This document shows positions 7,340 to 14,232 of a DNA stretch of 23,738 nucleotides, in pieces. A program made the position numbers and the translations under genes. The notes under the pieces are model-generated. The model did no database searches and was not told the DNA's origin. It saw nothing but the letters and a program-made list of their open reading frames with translations. Origin of the DNA: an uncultured Pseudodesulfovibrio sp. (GTDB lineage: Bacteria > Desulfobacterota > Desulfovibrionia > Desulfovibrionales > Desulfovibrionaceae). Where the stretch lies: contig CAMYLL010000003.1 of the NCBI GenBank assembly GCA_947259235.1, forward strand, positions 1-23,738. Reading direction: 5' to 3'. The number at the start of each line of letters is the position of its first letter. The first letter of the stretch is position 1.

Positions 7340-8997
7340 CATGCCCGGCGGTCTGCGGCCCGGTCGTCGCGGGCCGAGGCGAGCAGGGGGCGCATCATGC
7401 GCCAGAAGGCTCCGGCCGGGCCGTCCAGGGTGGGCAGCACCGCGTCCAGGGCGTCAAGGAATCCGTCGCGGTCGGCCCGTGTCACGGCGTGATCCATGCG
7501 GGTCAGTTCTGCCAGATCGAACCGGTGCTCCATCTTGTAATGGTTGGCATAGGCCTGGGCCACCCCGGCCCGGGTGCGTGCGCCGCCCGTGTCCTGGAGG
7601 TGGACCACCTCGACCCCGCCGTCGTAGATCACCTGTCCGCCCGCTTTCCATATCTGGAGGTCGTGCTCGATGTCGTCCACCTGTGACGGCGAGAAACAGA
7701 CGTCGAAGCCAGGCACGCCCAAGGCGGACAGGCGCTCCATGTGAAAGAGATGACAGCAGCCCATGACCGTCAGGCTCGGCCGGGCGGCGTCGAACTGGCC
7801 CATGTCCATGAGGGTGGGCGCGTTGGCCGTGAGCCGGATCTTGCGCTCGCCGATCTCCTGAAAGGCGCGGAAGGCGTACTGGATGGTGCGCACGTCCTGG
7901 TTGACGCATTTCGCCCCCACGGCCGTGGCCTTGGGGAACCGCTCCAGGGTGGCGGCGTAGCGGGACAGCCAGTGGGCGGGCAGGAGCACGTCGTCGTCCA
8001 GGAAGGCCACATGGCGCGCCCGGCGCACCTCCGGCAGGGAGAGCAGCCAGTTGCGCGCGGCTGGGGCGCCCACGTTGACGGGCAGGTGCACGAATTCGGG
8101 GGTCAGTCCGGGCGCGGCGGCTCGTACCCGGTCCTCCAGCTCCTGCGGCGAGCAGACCGTGGTGCCGTTGTTGAGGATGGTCACGCGGGCCGGGCCGAGG
8201 TCCGTGGCGGCAAGGCTGGCCGCTGTCCGGGCCAGCAGGTCCGGCTTGTTCCAGGAGTAGAGGCAGATGTGCGTTTGCGAGGCCGCGTCCGGCTTGGCCA
8301 TCGGGTGGCCCAGCTCGGCCAGCAGTTCTATGGCCGCTGGCTGGAAAGGCTCCATTTCAAGCGAGGCGCGTAGAAAAAGACCTGCCTGCGCCCGGTCGTC
8401 GCGGTCCATGGCCATGCGTGCGCGCAGGTTGAGGCCCGCAAAGCTCGGCACGGCATGGTCGAGGAGCTGCTCGGCCAGCTCCGGCTCGCCCGCGCCGTAA
8501 GCGCCCCAGGCCAGGGTTGGCCCGGCCAGCGGCCCGGACTCGGACGACGCCACAGCTTTGATGCCTCCCAGCAAGGGGCCGCGCATGCCCGATTGCCAGA
8601 CCCGGAGCAGGACCGGGTATCGGTAGGCGTTGGCTGGCTGGGCGCGAATGTAATCCAACAGCGCGTCCGGGTCAGCGGAATCCGTGTCCGGCGGGGCCAT
8701 TGGTTCCGGCAGGGGCTCGGTGTCGTTGAGGGTGCGGGCCTGGGTCAGCCAGTCTTCCATGGGCGGGTGGCCGATGGTTCGGTGCATGTCCGTGGCCAGA
8801 CGGATGGTGTCGCGGTTGAAGGGGTCGAAGATGGCGGCGTGTCGGACAAGCCCTGCCCCCAGGGCCGCGAGCCCCGGCGTCAGGGGACGTGCTTCCAGCA
8901 GGGTTCCGGCGGCTGCCAGGGCGTGGTCCGGGGCGAGGTCGCCGCTGGCGCGGGTGAGATGGATCAGACGCGAGACACGGTGGGCGGCGTTGTGCAT
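7339..8997 (-). CDS. GT-C: family 2 glycosyltransferase with helical N-terminal domain
   Basis: 552 residues from the ATG at 8995-8997. The frame remains open upstream to 9141, but that extension would run into the terminator of the sigma-54 activator gene, so the shorter form is preferred; no good ribosome binding site is seen for either. Residues 1 to about 240 are Ala-rich helices. The catalytic half has YSWNKPDLLARTAASL (247-262), LPVNVGAPAARNWL (305-318), DDD at 334-336, GCCHLF (423-428) and SPSQVDDIEHDL (436-447). The position equal to the LDNGSTD loop of GT-A reads ILNNGTT (284-290), so the usual first aspartate is Asn here; this may alter nucleotide binding or donor choice. It is convergent with the SLOG-like gene. 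Confidence 0.83.
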   Translation of the reverse strand: MHNAAHRVSRLIHLTRASGDLAPDHALAAAGTLLEARPLTPGLAALGAGLVRHAAIFDPFNRDTIRLATDMHRTIGHPPMEDWLTQARTLNDTEPLPEPMAPPDTDSADPDALLDYIRAQPANAYRYPVLLRVWQSGMRGPLLGGIKAVASSESGPLAGPTLAWGAYGAGEPELAEQLLDHAVPSFAGLNLRARMAMDRDDRAQAGLFLRASLEMEPFQPAAIELLAELGHPMAKPDAASQTHICLYSWNKPDLLARTAASLAATDLGPARVTILNNGTTVCSPQELEDRVRAAAPGLTPEFVHLPVNVGAPAARNWLLSLPEVRRARHVAFLDDDVLLPAHWLSRYAATLERFPKATAVGAKCVNQDVRTIQYAFRAFQEIGERKIRLTANAPTLMDMGQFDAARPSLTVMGCCHLFHMERLSALGVPGFDVCFSPSQVDDIEHDLQIWKAGGQVIYDGGVEVVHLQDTGGARTRAGVAQAYANHYKMEHRFDLAELTRMDHAVTRADRDGFLDALDAVLPTLDGPAGAFWRMMRPLLASARDDRAADRRA

Positions 8998-9144
8998 GGA
9001 TCGGATGTAGCAGATTTGCCCCCCCGAGGGAAAGGAAGGAATACGCCCTTTGACCACTGGCGACGGCTCGTCGTCTTGATTCGCCCCGGCGTCATCGTTT
9101 GCCGCGTGCCGGTTCCCGGGATTCGGCCGAGAACATGCCAAGCG

Positions 9145-9178
9145 AAAACCCCCCGGCGCTGCGTGCGGCGGGGGGCTT
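9145..9178 (-). terminator. Rho-independent terminator of the ior operon
   Basis: On the minus strand, downstream of the activator stop at 9197, CCCCCCGCCGC (9175-9165) pairs with GCGCCGGGGGG (9159-9149): 7 bp of C-G pairs, one mismatch and 3 more pairs, with a 5-base loop. It is followed by TTTT (9148-9145). Position and structure fit the end of the ior-activator operon. Confidence 0.85.
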
Positions 9179-9196
9179 TCGTTGATCTGGCGGTGA

Positions 9197-10777
9197 TCAG
9201 TTCTCCAGCTTCTTTTTCGATTTCTTCTTGGAGGGGGAGAACTTCTTTACGTCGATGTTGTACTTCTTCACCTTGTAATTGACGATGCGGTAGGACACGC
9301 GCAGGTCGCGGGCGGACTGGAGCATGTTGCCGCCGGTCTTCTTGAGCGAGTCCACCAGCAGCTCCTGCTCGAACTTGGCCACGGCCTCGCCGAAGGAGAG
9401 GTTGATCCCCGTGGCCGAGCTTTCGGCCGACTGGAGGGTGGGCGGCAGGTGGTACGTGCGGATGACCGACTCCTCGCATAGCAGCACGGCGCGTTCGATG
9501 CAGTTCTTGAGCTCGCGCACGTTGCCGGGCCAGTGATACATGACGAGCAGTTCGATGGCCGGGGTGGAGATGCGTTTGACTTCCTTGCCGTACTCGCCGC
9601 AAAAGTCGCTGAGGAAATGCTCGGCCAGGGGCAGGATGTCCTCGCGTCGTTCCTTGAGGGGCGGGATGAAGATGGGAAAGACGTTGATGCGATAGTAGAG
9701 GTCCTCGCGGAAGCGACCCTTTTCCAGCAGCTCTTCCAGGGGCTGGTGGGTGGCGCAGATGAGGCGGACGTCCACAGTGATGGTCTGTTCGCTGCCCACG
9801 CGCTGGATTTCCTTTTCCTGGATGGCGCGCAGCACCTTGGCCTGGGCGTCCATGGACAGCTCGCCGATCTCGTCGAGGAACAGGGTTCCCTGGTCCGCCA
9901 CTTCGAAGAGGCCGCGCTTGGTCTGGAAGGCCCCGGTGAACGCGCCCTTCTGGTGGCCGAACAGCTCGGACTCGATGAGCTCCGAGGGCAGGGCCGCGCA
10001 GTTGAGCTTGATCAGCGGCTTGTCGGCCCGGGGGCTCGACGAATGGATGGCCTCGGCCAGCAGCTCCTTGCCGGTGCCGGACTCGCCGCGCAGCAGCGCC
10101 GTGGCCCGGCTGGGGGCCACCTGTCGCGACTGGCGCAGGACAAGGCGCATGGCCTTGCTGGCCGCCACGAAGTCCTTGGGCGGAGCGGAGTCCGCGCCGC
10201 CGGCCATCATGCCCTGGTTGAGCATGTGGCTCTGGGCCGCCATCTCCTCCTGGAGCTGGGCCACGTGGCCCGCGATGATTCCCGCCACCACTTCGAGGAA
10301 CTGGCGGTGGGCGTCGAGGTCCTCGGCCGGGATGAGCGGCACGTCCACGGAGAGGGCGCCGATGACTTCCTCGTCCTCGGCCCGGTGGTTGATCACCGGC
10401 ACGCAGATGAAGCCGAGCTTGCGGAGCTCGTCCTCGCTGCGTCCGAAGGCCTTGTTGAGGAACTCCTTGTCGTCGGACATACGCGGCACGGTGATGGACT
10501 GGCCGGAGTCAAAGACGCGTCCGATGATGCCCCGACCGGGGGAATAGGTGACGTCGTCGGCCTGGGCCGGGCTGTACGTGAGCGAGAGCTTCAGGTTCTC
10601 GGTCTTGGGGTCCATGATGACCATGAACGCCCGGACGTACTCCATGTCCTGGGCCAGGGTTTTCAGCAACCTGTTCAGCGATTCCTCAAGGGGGGCGTCC
10701 CGCTTGAGGGTTTCCTGTATGGTTTTGAGGGTGACCAGATAGCTGAGATCCGAGTCGGCCTGTGTCGTGTATGCCAT
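9197..10777 (-). CDS. NifA-type sigma-54-dependent activator (GAF, AAA+, HTH)
   Basis: 526 residues. A GAF sensor domain spans about 20-180 (GRGIIGRVFDSG at 81-92). The AAA+ domain follows with Walker A GESGTGKE (231-238), the sigma-54 contact loop GAFTGA (288-293), Walker B GTLFLDEIGE (297-306) and an arginine-finger region (REDLYYR, 357-363). A FIS-type HTH lies at about 482-509 (TGGNMLQSARDL, 481-492), and the protein ends in an unusual Lys/Ser-rich tail (511-523). Proteins of this type bind enhancers and use ATP hydrolysis to open sigma-54 promoters; the GAF domain senses a ligand or redox signal. No nif genes are near. The gene starts 12 bases after iorB and is the last gene of the ior operon, so it probably regulates aromatic amino acid or 2-oxoacid metabolism, possibly its own operon. 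The cysteine pattern of oxygen-sensing NifA linkers is not seen. Confidence 0.92.
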   Translation of the reverse strand: MAYTTQADSDLSYLVTLKTIQETLKRDAPLEESLNRLLKTLAQDMEYVRAFMVIMDPKTENLKLSLTYSPAQADDVTYSPGRGIIGRVFDSGQSITVPRMSDDKEFLNKAFGRSEDELRKLGFICVPVINHRAEDEEVIGALSVDVPLIPAEDLDAHRQFLEVVAGIIAGHVAQLQEEMAAQSHMLNQGMMAGGADSAPPKDFVAASKAMRLVLRQSRQVAPSRATALLRGESGTGKELLAEAIHSSSPRADKPLIKLNCAALPSELIESELFGHQKGAFTGAFQTKRGLFEVADQGTLFLDEIGELSMDAQAKVLRAIQEKEIQRVGSEQTITVDVRLICATHQPLEELLEKGRFREDLYYRINVFPIFIPPLKERREDILPLAEHFLSDFCGEYGKEVKRISTPAIELLVMYHWPGNVRELKNCIERAVLLCEESVIRTYHLPPTLQSAESSATGINLSFGEAVAKFEQELLVDSLKKTGGNMLQSARDLRVSYRIVNYKVKKYNIDVKKFSPSKKKSKKKLEN

Positions 10778-10789
10778 TTGGTTACTTCT

Positions 10790-11386
10790 CTAGGCTTCGA
10801 GCGCGGCCACGCCCATGGCGAGGGCCTTGAGGTTGACGGCCTGGATCTTTGCCGGGAGGTTCGCCTTGATGGTCGCTTCCAGGGCCTCGGGGCCGAAGGG
10901 GAGCGCGCCCGTGGCGCACAGGGCGCCGAGCAGGGCTATGTTGCCGCTCTGGACGGCGCCTGCTTCGATGCCGATGGTCTGGCTGGCCATGTAGTAGGCC
11001 TTGTCGGTGCAGGCGGCGATCCGTTCCCTGACCTCGTCCATGGTGGGGCATTCCTGCTTGCCCATGGCCACGGAAAGGGGCGGCATGAACTCGGTGCTGG
11101 AGAGCACCAGTCCGCCGCGCTTGAGGTAGGGCAGGGCGCGCACGGTCTCCATGGGCTCGAAGCCCATGAGGATGTCGGCTTCGCCGTGACCGATCTTTGG
11201 CGATTTGCAGCCGATGAGCACGGTGGATTCCACCACGCCGCCGCGCTGGGCCATGCCGTGGATTTCGCCGGAGGTGACCGGCAGCCCGGAGGCGAGCACG
11301 GTCTTGGCGAGCAGGGTGGTGGCGGTCAGGGTTCCCTGGCCGCCCACGCCGGTCATGAATATGCGGATGGGCTTGACGTCGTTCAT
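10790..11386 (-). CDS. iorB: Indolepyruvate:ferredoxin oxidoreductase, beta subunit
   Basis: 198 residues of the 2-oxoacid:ferredoxin oxidoreductase gamma-domain family. The glycine-rich GVGGQGTLTATTLLA (13-27) and HGMAQRGG (43-50) are typical family motifs. With IorA it forms the enzyme that converts aryl pyruvates (indolepyruvate, phenylpyruvate and similar) plus CoA into acyl-CoA, CO2 and reduced ferredoxin, a step of aromatic amino acid fermentation that can also run in reverse in some anaerobes. The ATG is one base past the iorA stop codon, so translation is probably coupled. The length of about 200 residues is normal for IorB. Confidence 0.95.
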   Translation of the reverse strand: MNDVKPIRIFMTGVGGQGTLTATTLLAKTVLASGLPVTSGEIHGMAQRGGVVESTVLIGCKSPKIGHGEADILMGFEPMETVRALPYLKRGGLVLSSTEFMPPLSVAMGKQECPTMDEVRERIAACTDKAYYMASQTIGIEAGAVQSGNIALLGALCATGALPFGPEALEATIKANLPAKIQAVNLKALAMGVAALEA

Positions 11387-11387
11387 T

Positions 11388-13223
11388 CTAGCTGCCCCTT
11401 TTCTTCGCTTTGATGTGTCCGCAGATCTGCAGGCAGAGCATGCAGCCGTTGCACAGGATGGGATTGACCGCGGCCTTTCCGCCGGACTTGTACATGGCGG
11501 GGCAGGCGAGCTTGTCGAGGCAGTCGAACCGTCCGGCGCAGCTGTCCGCGACGTAGGCGACCTGCGGAGCGGTCTTCTTGTAGACCCGGCGGGTGAAGAG
11601 CGGGCACGGCTCCTTGGCGATGAGCACGCGCACGCCGGAGAGCTCCTTGAGCTCCTCGAAGGCGGCCAGGGTTTTCTTCTGGTTGAAGGGATTGACCTCG
11701 CGCACTTCGGTCACGCCGAGTCCGCGCACGGCGGCCTCGATGCTCAGCGGGGAGTCGTTCTCGCCGAGTATGGTGCGGTCCACGCTGGGGTTGGGCTGGT
11801 GGCCGGTCATTGCCGTGGTCCTGTTGTCCAGCACGACGATGAGGATGTCGTGTTGGTTGAATACGGCGTTGGCGACGCCGGTCAGGCCGGAATGGAAGAA
11901 GGTGGAGTCGCCGATGAAGGCGACCACGGTCTGCCCGGCGGCCCGGGCCGCGCCGCAGCCCGCCGAGATGGACGATCCCATGCACAGCAGGAAATCGGCC
12001 GCCTGGAGCGGGGGCAGGATGCCCAGGGTGTAGCAGCCGATGTCCGAAGAATAGACGGCGTCGTCGCCGAAGACCTTCTTGGCCGCGAAATAGGTGCCTC
12101 GGTGTGGGCAGCCCGCACAAAGGTTCGGCGGACGCATGGGCAGCTCGGCGGCCGGGCAGGTTTCCACTGCTGCGGCGGGCGCGCCTGCCAGCTCGCGGAT
12201 GGCGTTCTCCACCATGGTCACGTTGAACTCGTTGTTGGCCGGGAGGGTCCCCTTGCCCATGATTTCGAGGCTGAGGCCGTTCTTCTGGGCCAGCACGCGC
12301 AGGTCGTTCTCAAGGATGGGCTCCAGCTCCTCGACCACGAGCAGCTTGGAGACGGACTTGAGAAAGTCGAGGCACATGGTCTCGGGCAGGGGGTTGGAAA
12401 AGCCGAGTTCGAGGACCCTGACCGTGTCGCCCAGACCCGAAGCGGCCAGGGCATCGGCCACATAGGCGCGGCTGATGCCGGAGCAGGCCACGCCGATAGT
12501 ACCGCTGCCGGTGACGGTGTTGTAGGGGGACGTCTCCGCCTCGGCGCGCAGCGCTTCGAGCCGCTCCAGCAGCGCCACGTGCATGGGCCGGGAAAACGCC
12601 GGGATCGGGACGAATTTCGAGGGATTGCGTTTGAAACCCTCGGGGGTACCCGGCTCGGTCACCGGGCCGAACTCCACGGAGCCGCGCAGGTGGTTGACCC
12701 GGGTGGTGGTGCGCAGCAAAAAGGGTGCGCCGTGTTTCTTGCTCAGGAGCAGACCGTCGCGGGTCATGTCCTTGGCTTCCTGGGCCGTGGCCGGTTCGAG
12801 CACGGGCATGCCTGCGATGCGGGCGTAGTACCTGTTGTCCTGCTCGTTCTGGCTGGAGTGGCAGCCGGGGTCGTCGGCCGAGAGCAGCACAAGGCCGCCC
12901 GGAGTGCCGGTGTAGCACAGGGTCATGAGCGGGTCGGCCGCCACGTTGACGCCCACGTGCTTCATCGTGCACAGGGTCATGGCGCCGGACAGGGTCGCGC
13001 CGCCGGCCACCTCAAGGGCGACCTTTTCGTTGACCGAGTATTCAAAGGTGTATTTGCCGTCGGGGGACAGGCGGAACAGCGTGTCCGGGACCTCGGACGA
13101 GGGGGTTCCGGGGTAGCAGGTGGCTACCTGGAGCCCTGCCTCGACCGCTCCGCGAACGATGGCCTCGTTGCCGAGCAGGAGGTGGGTTTGGCCGGGAGTG
13201 TCGGCCAGAAGAGGATGTGCCAT
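11388..13223 (-). CDS. iorA: Indolepyruvate:ferredoxin oxidoreductase, alpha subunit
   Basis: 611 residues, normal for IorA. The start ATG has CGGAGAA 7 bases upstream on the minus strand. The N-terminal half holds the pyrimidine-binding domain (GNEAIVRGA at 18-26, YPGTPSSEV at 37-45). The C-terminal half has LCAGCPHRG (368-376) and a thiamine diphosphate motif running from GDS (438-440) to LDN (465-467). The tail is ferredoxin-like: CNGCMLCLQIC (591-601) supplies one complete 4Fe-4S set. The other set reads C562, R565, C568, C574, so the usual second cysteine is Arg. The enzyme is cytoplasmic and oxygen-sensitive in known relatives. It is cotranscribed with iorB and the activator, and follows the TPR-like gene by 34 bases. 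Confidence 0.95.
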   Translation of the reverse strand: MAHPLLADTPGQTHLLLGNEAIVRGAVEAGLQVATCYPGTPSSEVPDTLFRLSPDGKYTFEYSVNEKVALEVAGGATLSGAMTLCTMKHVGVNVAADPLMTLCYTGTPGGLVLLSADDPGCHSSQNEQDNRYYARIAGMPVLEPATAQEAKDMTRDGLLLSKKHGAPFLLRTTTRVNHLRGSVEFGPVTEPGTPEGFKRNPSKFVPIPAFSRPMHVALLERLEALRAEAETSPYNTVTGSGTIGVACSGISRAYVADALAASGLGDTVRVLELGFSNPLPETMCLDFLKSVSKLLVVEELEPILENDLRVLAQKNGLSLEIMGKGTLPANNEFNVTMVENAIRELAGAPAAAVETCPAAELPMRPPNLCAGCPHRGTYFAAKKVFGDDAVYSSDIGCYTLGILPPLQAADFLLCMGSSISAGCGAARAAGQTVVAFIGDSTFFHSGLTGVANAVFNQHDILIVVLDNRTTAMTGHQPNPSVDRTILGENDSPLSIEAAVRGLGVTEVREVNPFNQKKTLAAFEELKELSGVRVLIAKEPCPLFTRRVYKKTAPQVAYVADSCAGRFDCLDKLACPAMYKSGGKAAVNPILCNGCMLCLQICGHIKAKKRGS

Positions 13224-13257
13224 GTGGATTCTCCGTATTCTCTGATGGTGGGAACGG

Positions 13258-13911
13258 TTATTTCGCTTCCAGCTGGGCGATCTTGTGATCAATGAAGGGC
13301 TTGTCCGCCACGGGCTGTTCGGCAAGCTTGCGATAGGCGTCCAGGGCCTGGGCCGTGTCGCCTGCCGCCTCGGCCGCCACGGCGAGCTGCCTGTAGACGG
13401 GCACGGTGAAGGCGGCCGGAGCGATGCCGGACAGTTCCTTGAGCTCGGTTAGGGCTTCGCCCGCCTTGCCAGCCAGGGTCAGGCATTTGGCGTTGCCCAG
13501 ACGGGCTACCAGCCTGAGATCGTCGTCGGCCTCGCCCGCCAGCCGGGCCCAGTATGAGGCGCTCTTGTCGTAGAGGTCCTGGTTCATGGTGGCCTCGGCC
13601 AGTTCGAGGAGGAGGGCGGGCTTTGCGGCCGAGGGCGCGTCGCCGAGCAGGGCTTCCAGACGGTCGATCTTGTCCTGGCCGGATGCCTCGATGAGGATGG
13701 TGCCGAGCTGCGCCTGGGCCTTGGTCAGCGCCCGGGCGGTGTATCCGGTGTATCCGGCATAGGCGGCGGCCACGAGGACGATGGCGACCACGCCCGCGAT
13801 GAGCTGCTTGCTGTGTTTGAATGCGGCTTCGATGACGGGATGCAGCGTGTCGGGAACACGGGCCTCGATGTCGTCGAGGGTGGAGTGGTCGGTGGTCTTG
13901 TTTTCAGCCAT
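13258..13911 (-). CDS. Membrane-anchored TPR-like protein (YfgM/TPR_21 type)
   Basis: 217 residues. A short cytoplasmic N-terminus is followed by one membrane segment at about 36-57 (LIAGVVAIVLVAAAYAGYTG is its core), then Ala/Leu-rich helical pairs that look like tetratricopeptide repeats (about 65-215). This layout matches YfgM/TPR_21-like proteins, which face the periplasm and assist protein traffic at the membrane; the match is by architecture, not by a diagnostic motif. The ATG at 13909-13911 has GGAGGA about 10 bases upstream on the minus strand; a start further up at 14007 lacks one. The stop lies 34 bases before iorA on the same strand, so the gene probably heads the operon although its function need not be linked to it. 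Confidence 0.75.
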   Translation of the reverse strand: MAENKTTDHSTLDDIEARVPDTLHPVIEAAFKHSKQLIAGVVAIVLVAAAYAGYTGYTARALTKAQAQLGTILIEASGQDKIDRLEALLGDAPSAAKPALLLELAEATMNQDLYDKSASYWARLAGEADDDLRLVARLGNAKCLTLAGKAGEALTELKELSGIAPAAFTVPVYRQLAVAAEAAGDTAQALDAYRKLAEQPVADKPFIDHKIAQLEAK

Positions 13912-13978
13912 TGCTTTCAGTGTCCTCCATAAAAGTGTCTTGATGGCTGTCGGCGCAAGCCTTAACAGCGCAGAGGGC

Positions 13979-14007
13979 TTGATAAGCAAAATTGTAAAAA
14001 AGGTCAA
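13979..14007 (-). promoter_or_regulatory. Sigma-70-type promoter for the TPR-iorAB-activator operon
   Basis: On the minus strand TTGACC (14007-14002, five of six) is followed by a 17-base spacer and TATCAA (13984-13979, four of six). Transcription would start near 13972, leaving a leader of about 60 bases before the ATG at 13911. Confidence 0.5.
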
Positions 14008-14042
14008 AGGCTATTTTGTTTGAACAGGGTCTTTTGGCCCGA

Positions 14043-14062
14043 AATCAGCCGGAATCAGCCGG
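14043..14062 (+). repeat. Perfect tandem 10-bp direct repeat
   Basis: AATCAGCCGG occurs twice with no gap (14043-14052 and 14053-14062). Its core CAGCCGG also occurs inverted as CCGGCTG at 14112-14118. Location between two divergent promoters suggests an operator, but a chance duplication is equally possible. Confidence 0.6.
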
Positions 14063-14169
14063 TGTCCCGCTCGCAAATGACAAAATGCGTAAATCGGCTC
14101 CGCAACGGATTCCGGCTGGGTAACTGGCGCGTCCTGTTTGACTTTTCTCCCGGTCGGGGGTTAGCACAT

Positions 14170-14198
14170 TTGACCGGGTGGAGCGATGATCGTTCATT
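14170..14198 (+). promoter_or_regulatory. Candidate proA promoter
   Basis: TTGACC (14170-14175), 17-base spacer, TTCATT (14193-14198, three of six). Start of transcription would be near 14205, about 28 bases before the proA ATG. An alternative is TTGACT (14138-14143) with an 18-base spacer and TAGCAC (14162-14167). Neither -10 box is good. Confidence 0.35.
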
Positions 14199-14232
14199 CC
14201 GACATTTTTCGGATATTTGCCAAGGAGGCGGC

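Larger units (their letters stand above)
13912..14232. promoter_or_regulatory. 321-bp divergent control region between the ior operon and proA
   Basis: The largest non-coding stretch of the window. It is richer in A and T than its surroundings. It holds the minus-strand promoter at 13979-14007, a perfect tandem 10-bp repeat at 14043-14062 and candidate proA promoters at 14138-14167 and 14170-14198. No convincing coding frame, RNA gene or sigma-54 promoter is visible. The proA frame is open back to 14020, but only the ATG at 14233 has a ribosome binding site. Confidence 0.6.

Noticed and set aside
9533..11413. 626-codon open frame on the plus strand
   Set aside because: Antisense to the sigma-54 activator and iorB, with a low-complexity Gly/His/Glu-rich translation and no family motifs.
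11205..13295. 696-codon open frame on the plus strand
   Set aside because: Antisense shadow of iorA, with a compositionally biased translation.
14020..14232. N-terminal extension of ProA
   Set aside because: ProA of normal length starts at 14233 behind AAGGAGG; the extension crosses the divergent promoter region.
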